Assembly: GCF_009674605.1 (NCBI RefSeq)
Contig: NZ_WKJO01000001.1
Location: forward strand, 1,736,001 to 1,800,000
DNA: 64,000 bases
Source: Haloferax litoreum
GTDB lineage: Archaea > Halobacteriota > Halobacteria > Halobacteriales > Haloferacaceae
Direction: 5' to 3'
Under the pieces are notes generated by a model that searched no databases, was not told where the DNA came from, and worked only from the letters and a program-made list of their open reading frames with translations. A program made the translations under genes and the position numbers. Below, in pieces: positions 57,274 through 64,000 of this stretch; position 1 is the first letter of the stretch, and each line of letters starts with the position of its first letter.

Positions 57274-58872
57274 ATGAACGCAGCCCTCATCATCCTCGAC
57301 GGGTGGGGTCTCGGTGACCACGACCGCCGCGACGCCATCAAAGCGGCGGACACGCCGAACTTCGACAACTACCGCGACGCGGGTGCCTCCGGCACGCTCA
57401 TCGTCGACGGGCGGCGCGTCGGCCTTCCGGACGGCCAGATGGGTAACAGCGAAGTCGGCCACCTCAACATCGGGGCCGGCCGCGTCGTCAAACAGGCGTA
57501 CACCCGCATCGGCGACAGCATCGAAGACGGGTCGTTCTACGAGAACGAGGCCATCACGGGCGCGTACGACCACGCCGAAGAGACGGGCGGCCGCGTCCAC
57601 CTGATGGGTCTCGTCTCCGACGGCGGCGTCCACTCCGACCAAGAGCACCTCCACGCACTCATCGAACTCGCGGCGGACCGTGGCGTCGAGGCCGTCACTC
57701 ACGCGTTCATGGACGGGCGTGACACCTCTCCGACCGGTGGCGAGGGCTACCTCACCGACCTCGAAGCAGTCGTCGACGAACAGGGAACCGGACAAGTCGC
57801 GACCGTCTCAGGGCGCTACTACGCGATGGACCGCGACCAGAACTGGGAGCGAACGAAGCGCGCCTACGACGCAATCGTCGAACGCGAGGCCGACTGGACC
57901 GCAGCGACCGCCGTCGAGGCCGTCACCGACTCGTACGACCGCGGCGACACCGACGAGTTCGTCGAACCGACACTCGTCGACGATGCACCCGCGCTCGAAG
58001 ACGGCGACTCGGTCATCTTCTTCAACTTCCGCGCGGACCGCGCCCGCCAACTCGTCCGGATGCTCTGCGACATCGAACCCGAGTGGGACTTCGAGACGAC
58101 GCCGCCGGAGATTCTCATGACGACGATGACGCAGTACGACAAGACGTTCGACGTGTCGGTTGCCTTCCCGCCGGAGCAACCCGAAGACACGCTGGGAGAA
58201 GTCCTCGCCGGCAAGGGGATGACCCAGATGCGCCTCGCGGAGTCCGAGAAGTACCCCCACGTCACGTACTTCCTCAACGGTGGCCGCGAAGTCGAGTTCG
58301 ACGGCGAGATTCGACGTATCGTCCCGAGTCCGGACGTGCCGACGTACGACCTGCAACCCGAGATGTCCGCCGAGGAACTCACCGACACGGCCATCGACGT
58401 CATCGACTCGGACGACCCGGACGTGATGGTCCTCAACTACGCCAACCCCGACATGGTCGGGCACACCGGCGACTACGACGCGGCTATCGAGGCAGTCGAG
58501 GCCGTCGACGCACAACTCGGCCGACTCGTCGAGAGCGTCCGCGCACACGGCGGCCACGTGTGTATCACCGCCGACCACGGAAACGCGGACGACATGGGCA
58601 CCGAAGACGACCCGCACACTGCGCACACCTTCAATCCAGTTCCGTTCGTCTATCTCGCCGCCGAGAACGCTGACGAATCGGCAGGCGCGGACGGCGACGC
58701 CGAGGACGCCGAGGACGCCGAGACGGACGAGTCCGAGGCGGCAGACCACCCACTCTCGGGCGGCCGAACAATCCGCGAAGGCGGGTCACTCTGCGACATC
58801 GCACCGACGATACTCGAACTGGTCGAAGTCGACCAGCCTTCGGCGATGACAGGCGAGTCGCTCCTCGAATAA
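57274..58872 (+). CDS. gpmI: 2,3-bisphosphoglycerate-independent phosphoglycerate mutase
   Basis: Interconverts 3- and 2-phosphoglycerate. It is 532 aa, an alkaline-phosphatase-fold enzyme with two metal ions. MNAALIILDGWGLGDH starts the metal-binding D-G-W-G motif, and PDGQMGNSEVGHLNIGAGR (about residues 54-72) has the catalytic Ser. HAFMDGRDTSPTGG and later ITADHGNADDMG (about 432, metal-binding) are conserved. A 30-residue acidic insert (ADESAGADGDAEDAEDAE..., about 468-493) interrupts the C-terminal end, a haloarchaeal decoration built on a short DNA repeat. ATG chosen where the family begins; a long upstream ORF is antisense sequence. Confidence 0.94.
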   Translation: MNAALIILDGWGLGDHDRRDAIKAADTPNFDNYRDAGASGTLIVDGRRVGLPDGQMGNSEVGHLNIGAGRVVKQAYTRIGDSIEDGSFYENEAITGAYDHAEETGGRVHLMGLVSDGGVHSDQEHLHALIELAADRGVEAVTHAFMDGRDTSPTGGEGYLTDLEAVVDEQGTGQVATVSGRYYAMDRDQNWERTKRAYDAIVEREADWTAATAVEAVTDSYDRGDTDEFVEPTLVDDAPALEDGDSVIFFNFRADRARQLVRMLCDIEPEWDFETTPPEILMTTMTQYDKTFDVSVAFPPEQPEDTLGEVLAGKGMTQMRLAESEKYPHVTYFLNGGREVEFDGEIRRIVPSPDVPTYDLQPEMSAEELTDTAIDVIDSDDPDVMVLNYANPDMVGHTGDYDAAIEAVEAVDAQLGRLVESVRAHGGHVCITADHGNADDMGTEDDPHTAHTFNPVPFVYLAAENADESAGADGDAEDAEDAETDESEAADHPLSGGRTIREGGSLCDIAPTILELVEVDQPSAMTGESLLE

Positions 58873-58905
58873 CGGGCTGACTGGGGAATCGGCCTCGTCC
58901 CGATA

Positions 58906-59538
58906 TTACGCTTCGGCCCCTGCCCTGTACCGGCGGTACGCGGGGGGAACGAGTAACCCACATCCTGCGAGCGCTGCGAGTGCGACGAACTCCGGTCGAA
59001 CGACTGCCTGTAGCGACCCAGTTGTGAGCGTCTCGACAGACGCGCCGGCGACGACACCTGCGACTGCCCACGGGAGTTCACCGAGTGCGGTTCCGAGTGC
59101 GAACGCGCCGAGTGGGACGTTCGCGACACCCGCCGCGACAGACACAACGTCGGATGGAACCGGCAGTAGCCTGCTCGCGGTGACGCCCCGAACGGACCCC
59201 GTCATCGCGACGGTTTCTTCGCCAACCTCGGCCAGTCGGGTCGTCCCGCGGAACCGGCGGGCGAAGAGGAACGGAGGGATGCTCGTGAGGACGATGAGCG
59301 CGAGGGCGAACGGAATGCCGATTGGGCCGAGTCCGTACCCGACGACGAGGGCGATGAGTGTCGTCGGCCACGCCAGAAGCGGACGAACGAGGGCGAGGAT
59401 GCTCACCGCGACGACGAGACGAACTGGGTCGGCAGCGACCCACGTCGCGTGCGAGATGGCCGCCGCTGGTGAGACGACGAACGCACCGACCAAGAGGACG
59501 GCCAGTGCGAGGCCAGCGGCGAGGCGTGGGCGGTTCAC
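58906..59538 (-). CDS. TVP38/TMEM64-type (VTT-domain, DedA-like) membrane protein
   Basis: A 210-residue protein with about six hydrophobic segments. PLLAWPTTLIALVVGYGLGPIGIPFALAL (about 53-81) and the amphipathic re-entrant part SVRGVTASRLLPVPSDVVSVAAG (about 115-135) are the VTT-domain motif seen in TVP38/DedA families: acidic/basic residues flanking a Pro-rich turn. Members help lipid scrambling or undecaprenyl/phospholipid transport. The N-terminus reads as a signal anchor (MNRPRLAAGLALAVLLVGAF). It converges with gpmI. Substrate unknown. Confidence 0.83.
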   Translation of the reverse strand: MNRPRLAAGLALAVLLVGAFVVSPAAAISHATWVAADPVRLVVAVSILALVRPLLAWPTTLIALVVGYGLGPIGIPFALALIVLTSIPPFLFARRFRGTTRLAEVGEETVAMTGSVRGVTASRLLPVPSDVVSVAAGVANVPLGAFALGTALGELPWAVAGVVAGASVETLTTGSLQAVVRPEFVALAALAGCGLLVPPAYRRYRAGAEA

Positions 59539-59628
59539 GGTGACTCGCCAGAGCGTCGTCTCGCAGCGACCAAACCCTTTGTGCTTCGGAGGGCTTTAGC
59601 CCGATGCGGCTCGATAGGTACCTGATTC

Positions 59629-60000
59629 GTGACGGAACAGACACGTGAGGAACGCGTCGAACTCGCACTCGAACTCCTCGCCCACCTCGAAGCGGACGAA
59701 CTCTCGCTCGCCGAGGTGGTCGACCGCATCGAGACGGTCACGACAGACCCCACGCTCACGCGGGACATCCTCGACAAAGCAGAACTCCGCGGCATCGTCG
59801 AACGGGAAGACGGCCGAATTCGACACCAACGCGGCGGGACGTTCGTTCGGTTCGAGAGTCAGGTCGTCCAGCGTGAAGGGGACTTCGACTGTCGTCGCTG
59901 CGGTGCGTCCATCTCGACGGGACACTTCGTGCGCTTCGAGTCCGGTGAACTCGGACCCTTTGGCTCGTCGTGTATTCGGAAAGTCCTCGGGCGAGAGTAG
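59629..60000 (+). CDS. DUF5830-like small zinc-site protein
   Basis: A 123-residue haloarchaeal protein. The N-terminal half is a helical domain (RVELALELLAHLEADELSLAEVVDRI). The C-terminal part contains CRRCGAS and a late Cys (SSCIRKVL), with a His in ISTGHFVRFESGELGPFGSSC, so a Cys/His metal site is possible. The GTG start at 59629 immediately precedes MTEQTREERVE-type sequence typical of the family. An AT-poor, GC-rich leader lies upstream. Function unknown; I place it with DUF5830 from memory of that family. Confidence 0.75.
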   Translation: MTEQTREERVELALELLAHLEADELSLAEVVDRIETVTTDPTLTRDILDKAELRGIVEREDGRIRHQRGGTFVRFESQVVQREGDFDCRRCGASISTGHFVRFESGELGPFGSSCIRKVLGRE

Positions 60001-60084
60001 TCGAACACTCGGGGGAATGCGACGAAAGAGAAGGAAGGCGCGTCGAGACCGGTGGTGAGAAGTGGAGTGCGTGAGAGGGCCGGA

Positions 60085-61146
60085 TTATCGGCCGCGGCGA
60101 AGTTCTTCGATGAGTTGCTCGATGAGTTCCTGCTGGTAGCCGAGTTGCTCACTCTGTGCTTCGACGACTTCGCGGAGTGCCTCGACTTCGGCCGCGAGTT
60201 CTGTGATGTCGTCGTTCGAATCAGACGCGGGTTCGAAACCAGACCCCTCGAATCCAAGGTCGGCGGCGTCTGCGACGTTCTTCGTGGTCGTTTCGACCGT
60301 CTGGGCCTCTGGCGACGACGTACTCGTCGTGGCCGTCGCCTCGACGGTCTGTCCCTCGGCCGGTTCTGCGGATTCGTCGTCCGCGCTCCGTGTCGCGTTC
60401 GCTGGTTCGTCGGACAGTTCGCCGGGATTGGCGCTCAGGGGGTCGGGCCCCTCGCCGAAGTCGGTGTTGTCCCGGGCCTCTTCGGCCTCCCCGTCTGCTT
60501 CCTGCTGTTCTGCAATCATGAGACGGAACTCTTCGAGACTCCCCACGTCGTGGTAGGCACAGAGCGCCTTCGAGAGCTTCTCACGGACGACGCGAACCTC
60601 TTCGTTCGGAATCTTGAACCGCTCTTGACGGCCGTCGACGGTGAGTACGACTGTCGTCGCGACGCTCCCGGATTCGAACTCGAGGTCGGTCACGTCGTCG
60701 TAGTGGTACGACTCGTAGTCTTCGTCCCACACCGCGCTTCCGATGTGGCGGACGACACGACACTCGGCGACGGCGAACGTGAGTTCGCTGAACCGGAACG
60801 ATTGGACCACGCGTTCGTCGTCGTCGATGACGCCGGCCGCAGAGAGGACACCTTCGACGATGGGTTGGAGTGCGTCGTCGAGGCGTTTGACCGAGAGTGC
60901 GAACGTCTGGCTGCCGTCGAGGCCGTAATCGAGTGAAATTTTCGCTTTTCGTCGTCCCGCGCTCACAGAGAGTCGCTCGGCAGCGTGTGGAAGCTCATCG
61001 ACCGACTCGTCCGAGAGAAGCCCCTCGGCGCGGTACACGAGGGTCCGCGTTGGAGTCACAAACAGTTCGTCCTCGCCCCCGAGGTGGACGCGAGACACCA
61101 CGTCTTCCTCACCGAGGATGGACTGGACGATCTCCGGTTGGCTCAT
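60085..61146 (-). CDS. Archaeal coiled-coil protein of unknown function (DUF7115-like)
   Basis: A 353-residue protein. The N-terminal 200 residues form a beta-rich, PH-like region (EEDVVSRVHLGGEDELFVTPTRTLVYRAEG, later YESYHYDDVTDLEFE and VVREKLSKALCAYH). A long acidic, Thr/Ser-rich, low-complexity linker follows (residues about 220-310), then a C-terminal coiled coil (ITELAAEVEALREVVEAQSEQL, heptad spacing). It may scaffold other proteins. I do not recognise a function. Start at MSQPEIVQSILGEED; the longer in-frame ORF upstream crosses the tRNA-Met promoter and is discarded. Confidence 0.78.
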   Translation of the reverse strand: MSQPEIVQSILGEEDVVSRVHLGGEDELFVTPTRTLVYRAEGLLSDESVDELPHAAERLSVSAGRRKAKISLDYGLDGSQTFALSVKRLDDALQPIVEGVLSAAGVIDDDERVVQSFRFSELTFAVAECRVVRHIGSAVWDEDYESYHYDDVTDLEFESGSVATTVVLTVDGRQERFKIPNEEVRVVREKLSKALCAYHDVGSLEEFRLMIAEQQEADGEAEEARDNTDFGEGPDPLSANPGELSDEPANATRSADDESAEPAEGQTVEATATTSTSSPEAQTVETTTKNVADAADLGFEGSGFEPASDSNDDITELAAEVEALREVVEAQSEQLGYQQELIEQLIEELRRGR

Positions 61147-61288
61147 GCGTGTGTGCACCCAGTGTCGGGTCATAAATCCGTGGGTCACAGACCCTCGTGA
61201 GTGTGCCGTGAGGGTGCTAGTTGTACGGGCGTATCGCACCCAACCGAGTGCAATGGTGACTCGCCACGGGGTCGGCCAAGATGAGAAG

Positions 61289-61297
61289 CTTAAATAC
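61289..61297 (+). promoter_or_regulatory. TATA box of tRNA-Met
   Basis: CTTAAATAC is centred about 29 bases before the first base of the tRNA. It is a strong haloarchaeal stable-RNA promoter. Confidence 0.75.
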
Positions 61298-61321
61298 AAT
61301 CACCGAACAACGCCAAGTTGA

Positions 61322-61470
61322 GCCCGGGTGGCTTAGCTGGACATAGCGCCGCACTCATAGGGTTTCACAATCGGTGCGGAACGCCTTGGAAGCCTCCGCC
61401 CCTCGCGAGGTCATGCCGGCCTCGCACCTGGGACATGCGGAGATCGTGGGTTCGGAGCCCACCCCGGGCA
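61322..61470 (+). tRNA. Elongator tRNA-Met (anticodon CAT) with a 75-base intron
   Basis: Exon 1 is 61322-61359, intron 61360-61434, exon 2 61435-61470. The mature tRNA has acceptor GCCCGGG/CCCGGGC plus discriminator A, D-arm GCTT/TAGC, anticodon stem CCGCA/TGCGG with loop CTCATAA, and T-arm GTGGG-TTCGGAG-CCCAC. The intron lies after A37, the canonical archaeal site. Its length equals that recalled for the Haloferax volcanii elongator tRNA-Met. No encoded CCA. The 3' half is a known target for haloarchaeal integrases, and foreign-looking genes begin 91 bases downstream. Confidence 0.95.
61360..61434 (+). other. tRNA-Met intron
   Basis: 75 bases between A37 and A38, to be removed by the splicing endonuclease at a bulge-helix-bulge fold. 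It contains internal GC-rich pairing (CCTCGCGAGG, and GCCGGC with GGCCTCG-type stems), so it folds compactly. No C/D or H/ACA box set is evident. Confidence 0.85.
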
Positions 61471-61560
61471 TACTTCAATTCCTTTACATGCCCAATTAAA
61501 AAGGGGAGTTACAACGCCGTCTCCTGATTTTTCACTGGAAACGACGGGGGTGTCCCTCTG

Positions 61561-61626
61561 ATGGCTGTCACGACCAGCAGTGGTTGTGACGGCTGTATCC
61601 TCGAAGACTGGGGTGAGAGTGCGTGA
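61561..61626 (+). CDS. 21-residue Cys-pair microprotein
   Basis: ATG...TGA encoding MAVTTSSGCDGCILEDWGES plus Ala. It has a C-x-x-C pair, as in many very small zinc-binding proteins of haloarchaeal viruses and plasmids. Its stop overlaps the GTG start of the next gene (GTGA), which supports it being translated. The stretch AATTAAAAAG (about 61494-61503) upstream is a possible promoter. Too short for a homology claim. Confidence 0.5.
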   Translation: MAVTTSSGCDGCILEDWGESA

Positions 61627-62204
61627 GTCTCCGCGGTTCCTACTTCACAGCGCTCGCGAACGAGGATGTTGTCCCGGCCGACGACCATCTCGTCTTCGCC
61701 ATCGTCCGCGATGTTCCTGAGTGGGCCGACGATCTCGTCGACCGCGCGCTCCCCCACCTTGCACCACCTGAGTCGCTGGAGCGTGCTCGGCGTCGCGTCG
61801 AGGAAGCTGCCAAGAAAGACGACGATGTGACCAACGCGGTCGCCGTCTCGTGGCACTCGACCAACTTCGAAGAACGCTTCCAGAGCCATCTTCACTCTAC
61901 TGGGCCGCGTGAAGTCCTATCGAAAGTCGAGTCTGACGCCGAGGAGAAGACTGTCTGGCTCGTTTCGTGGCGTTCCGACGAGAGGTACGACCATCGACGC
62001 ATCGTCGTCCGCGAACTCCGACAGCGGACGCAAGACGACCCGTGCGATGAAGGCGAACACGAATGGTGTCGTGGGTCTGCCATCGGCGCCACCGTGTGTC
62101 GTGTCTGCGGCTACGGTTCGCAGTCGATTACAGATTGGTTTGGTCAGGAGGTCCGCATCGATTACGGTCGTGATGCCACGGCTGACAGAGGTGTTCGACG
62201 ATGA
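61623..62204 (+). CDS. Mobile-element-type protein with C-terminal zinc ribbon-like motif
   Basis: A 193-residue protein of unknown function. The N-terminal part (MSLRGSYFTALANEDVV, then LVFAIVRDVPEWADDLVDRA) looks helical. The middle has HSTNFEERFQSHLHSTGPRE. The C-terminal segment CDEGEHEWCRGSAIGATVC followed by RVCGYG gives four Cys and a His in zinc-ribbon spacing. The GTG start overlaps the upstream microprotein stop, and its own stop overlaps the next ATG (ATGA). Codon use is slightly richer in A/T at third positions than the chromosome around it. Likely part of an integrated element at tRNA-Met. Confidence 0.75.
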   Translation: MSLRGSYFTALANEDVVPADDHLVFAIVRDVPEWADDLVDRALPHLAPPESLERARRRVEEAAKKDDDVTNAVAVSWHSTNFEERFQSHLHSTGPREVLSKVESDAEEKTVWLVSWRSDERYDHRRIVVRELRQRTQDDPCDEGEHEWCRGSAIGATVCRVCGYGSQSITDWFGQEVRIDYGRDATADRGVRR

Positions 62205-64000
62205 GCGACGACCGTTCCGGCGATATCGTCGCCGAATTCTCCGTCCTCGACGATGCCGACATCGTCACCTCAGAGGATGACGACACTGTCGCGTCTGCGG
62301 TTGAGGGTGAGTACACGCCCGACCACGTCGACAGAGACGTCCAAGACGAACGAGAGAGCGTCGAGCTCGAGATGCACGAGTACGTCGCGACCTGCCGCTA
62401 CTGCCAGACGACGTTCGAAACCGAAGAGGCCGCTCTCGAGCACGAGTGGAACTGCGACCTGGAGCCGACCGGTGAGTGCCGCTTCTGTGGTGGCACGCAC
62501 ATCCGGAAGGACGTTCGCGAGGACCACTTCTACAGCTGTGTCGAAGCCGAGGAGCACGAGCGTCGTCAGAAACGCGGTGTTCGCGCTCGGACGATGCGCG
62601 GGCAAGACTCGAAGACATCCGTTTCGGGCCTTCGGAAGTTCCTCCTTCCGCAGCCTCACGAGTTCTCGGCGTACCTGAAGTGGGACAATTCCCTATCGAC
62701 GTACTTCGGTCTCGTCTCACTCTACAAGATGCACGATTTCGAGGAGTACGGGAACCTCCGAACCGGTATCGAGTTCGGTGGCGAGGACTGGAATGTCGAG
62801 TTCGGCTACGCCGACAACCCCGGTCTTGCGACGCCAGACGATGAGACCGACCTCGGTCGCTGGGACTGGCGCCTCGACAATGTTCCCGAGTTTTTGATAC
62901 GCGTTTACCCTGCCGCGTACCAGTCGTTCAAAGACGCGAAAGACGACAACCGGAAACGCGCGTACTTCCGTGTCCGGCCGCGCTGGCCCGGTATCGAATC
63001 AAAGAGCGGAAAGTCGATTCCGAACCCCCACGGCATTCTCGGCGTCGACGTTGAGACTCGTGGGAGTTACTTCGAGTTCGACCAGTACCCGAGCATTCTC
63101 TTCGAAGCGCTACGGGAGCTTCGCGAACGTCAGGACGAGTTTAATTGGAACTCGTTCACTGGGATCGACTTTCGGGCACTCCATCCCGAGAAGATCCACG
63201 AGTCGTCTAACATCACCGACGCGGAACTCTACGTGCGCGCGAAGAAGGGCGAGACCGGGAGAGTGTACGCTCTCGACGGGACGCTCCACCGCATCGCACT
63301 GATTCTCGGCGGTGAGCGGAGCGGCTACTCGAAGACTGTTCGCGACGACCGTGAGTGCGAAGGCTGGTATCACACGTCCACGGTCTGCGCCATGCGCGCC
63401 GCCGAGGTAGTGGGTGGACACGAACTCCCGAAGGAGTTCAAGCACTACCACGTGAAGAATCCCGACGCAGTTGCGGGAACGCCGCTGGAGAACCCGAAGA
63501 TTGGTGTCTCCTACCAGAACTCACTGTACGACGATACCTTCCGGTTCAAAGACGTCGACCGCCTCCACAAGGAACTCGACGAGGCGTTGTTGAACGTCCT
63601 CAACTGGTCGGACCTCCCCGTGACGCCCGACCACCAGAAGTTCGTCAAGGACGATTACTTCAAAGTCGAAGGCGAGGCCCGGATGGCCAAAGTCGTCGAC
63701 GACCCGCTTCCGCGTATCGCCCAGCAGCAGGACGACGAGATTCGGAAGTTCGCTGTCGCTGGCAACATGGTCGAGACGGATATCGACGTTGTCGACGAAC
63801 TCGTTACCGACGGTGGTGACCTTTCGCCAGCCGATATTGCCGAGCGTATCGGCAAAGACATCGACACCGTCTACAAGTCCCTCAAACGCCTCGGTGACCT
63901 CGTCATCCACGAATACGCTCACGTTGAACTCGCATCGAAGCACATCGCGAACGGAATCGTCGAACACATCGAGTCTGCACGGCGCACCGTCGAGGCCACT
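62201..64000 (+). CDS. Large two-zinc-finger / winged-helix protein of an integrative element (partial)
   Basis: The open frame runs 600 codons to the window edge with no stop, so the C-terminus is missing. Start ATG overlaps the previous stop (ATGA). Near residues 70-90 is CRYCQTTFETEEAALEHEWNC, shortened here as C-x2-C-x12-H-x4-C, and a second finger follows (CRFCGGTHIRKD...HFYSC). The central 400 residues carry HGILGVDVETRGSYFEFDQY and AKKGETGRVYALDGTLHRIA. The last part has a winged helix (LSPADIAERIGKDIDTVYKSLK). It recalls the large DUF7845-type proteins of haloarchaeal proviruses (from memory). A replication or regulatory role is inferred. Confidence 0.75.
   Translation, partial: MSDDRSGDIVAEFSVLDDADIVTSEDDDTVASAVEGEYTPDHVDRDVQDERESVELEMHEYVATCRYCQTTFETEEAALEHEWNCDLEPTGECRFCGGTHIRKDVREDHFYSCVEAEEHERRQKRGVRARTMRGQDSKTSVSGLRKFLLPQPHEFSAYLKWDNSLSTYFGLVSLYKMHDFEEYGNLRTGIEFGGEDWNVEFGYADNPGLATPDDETDLGRWDWRLDNVPEFLIRVYPAAYQSFKDAKDDNRKRAYFRVRPRWPGIESKSGKSIPNPHGILGVDVETRGSYFEFDQYPSILFEALRELRERQDEFNWNSFTGIDFRALHPEKIHESSNITDAELYVRAKKGETGRVYALDGTLHRIALILGGERSGYSKTVRDDRECEGWYHTSTVCAMRAAEVVGGHELPKEFKHYHVKNPDAVAGTPLENPKIGVSYQNSLYDDTFRFKDVDRLHKELDEALLNVLNWSDLPVTPDHQKFVKDDYFKVEGEARMAKVVDDPLPRIAQQQDDEIRKFAVAGNMVETDIDVVDELVTDGGDLSPADIAERIGKDIDTVYKSLKRLGDLVIHEYAHVELASKHIANGIVEHIESARRTVEAT

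Noticed and set aside
61318-61527. Open frame crossing tRNA-Met
   Set aside because: It reads through the tRNA exons and intron; the tRNA fold is complete and explains the sequence.
61505-61561. Extra small ORF between tRNA-Met and the microprotein
   Set aside because: The frame ending in TGA at 61559-61561 has no ATG, and only a GTG three codons before the stop.
1-64000. Restriction-modification, toxin-antitoxin, CRISPR-Cas or other named defence systems
   Set aside because: No such gene sets were recognised on either strand; HD and CPBP proteins alone are not sufficient evidence.

Overview
The window is a chromosomal segment of an extremely halophilic archaeon (class Halobacteria), most likely Haloferax or a close relative. 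The evidence is very high GC content, acidic proteomes, TATA boxes 26 to 32 bases before start codons that often leave no room for a leader, archaeal genes (rps17e, cofD, gatD, Cbf5/TruB, the EMC3/Oxa1-like DUF106 protein, a JAMM desampylase), a split propionyl-CoA carboxylase with the small PccX subunit, and an elongator tRNA-Met carrying a 75-base intron. The genus assignment rests on remembered gene order and protein similarity and was not tested by a search.

Layout. 1-4.6 kb: sucCD (TCA cycle), a small membrane protein, a quinone oxidoreductase and an SDR. 4.7-7.8 kb: two tandem paralogous sodium-coupled SNF/NSS transporters. 7.9-10.8 kb: pccB-pccX, a glycerophosphodiester phosphodiesterase and rps17e. 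10.8-14.1 kb: a four-gene run on the minus strand with overlapping stop and start codons (cofD, a Dus-like TIM barrel, a CitG-like protein, a DUF447 flavoprotein), ending at rps17e. 14.1-19.4 kb: small membrane and exported proteins, two HD-domain phosphohydrolase paralogues around a DUF5518-like protein, and an amidohydrolase. 19.4-24.8 kb: UspA, then pccA-birA on the minus strand diverging from asd, and a GNAT acetyltransferase. 24.9-30.6 kb: HPP membrane protein, an HTH/DUF7521-like pair diverging from a sensor-type membrane protein, malic enzyme, and a CPBP protease homologue. 30.6-32.2 kb: a Tat-exported orphan, a repeat- and hairpin-rich 380-base gap and tRNA-Pro(GGG). 32.3-35.5 kb: adk, DUF106, cmk and truB. 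35.7-40.2 kb: YeiH transporter, UspA and an APC permease fused to Usp domains. 40.2-47.5 kb: hydrolases, a HypE-like protein, kynureninase, an SDR, JAMM desampylase and idi. 48.1-53.1 kb: an Lrp regulator diverging from carA, a PAS/kinase-like protein, GNAT and gatD. 53.3-61.1 kb: a lipoprotein, small membrane proteins, a CBS-ParB fusion, gpmI, a VTT-domain protein and a coiled-coil orphan. 61.3-64.0 kb: tRNA-Met and, directly behind it, three overlapping genes that look like the edge of an integrated element, running off the window.

Functionally the segment is mostly core metabolism: succinyl-CoA and propionyl-CoA handling (sucCD, pccBX, pccA with its biotin ligase), malate to pyruvate, lower glycolysis, nucleotide kinases, the first step to carbamoyl phosphate, isoprenoid isomerisation for archaeal lipids, F420 assembly, and tRNA modification and charging (truB, gatD). 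Regulation is visible as many TATA boxes, a clear palindrome between lrp and carA, and a stem-loop plus T-tract terminator whose T-tract appears to serve as the next gene's TATA box.

The most unusual DNA is (i) an in-frame pair of 54-base units inside birA, each with a perfect 10-bp hairpin whose two arms differ between units in a compensating way; (ii) a repeated 'hairpin - CCTTTTT - TCCAGATTTTT - hairpin' element found behind two exported-protein genes; (iii) partial copies of the tRNA-Pro T-arm region beside tRNA-Pro, looking like the footprint of a lost integration; and (iv) the candidate integrative element at tRNA-Met.
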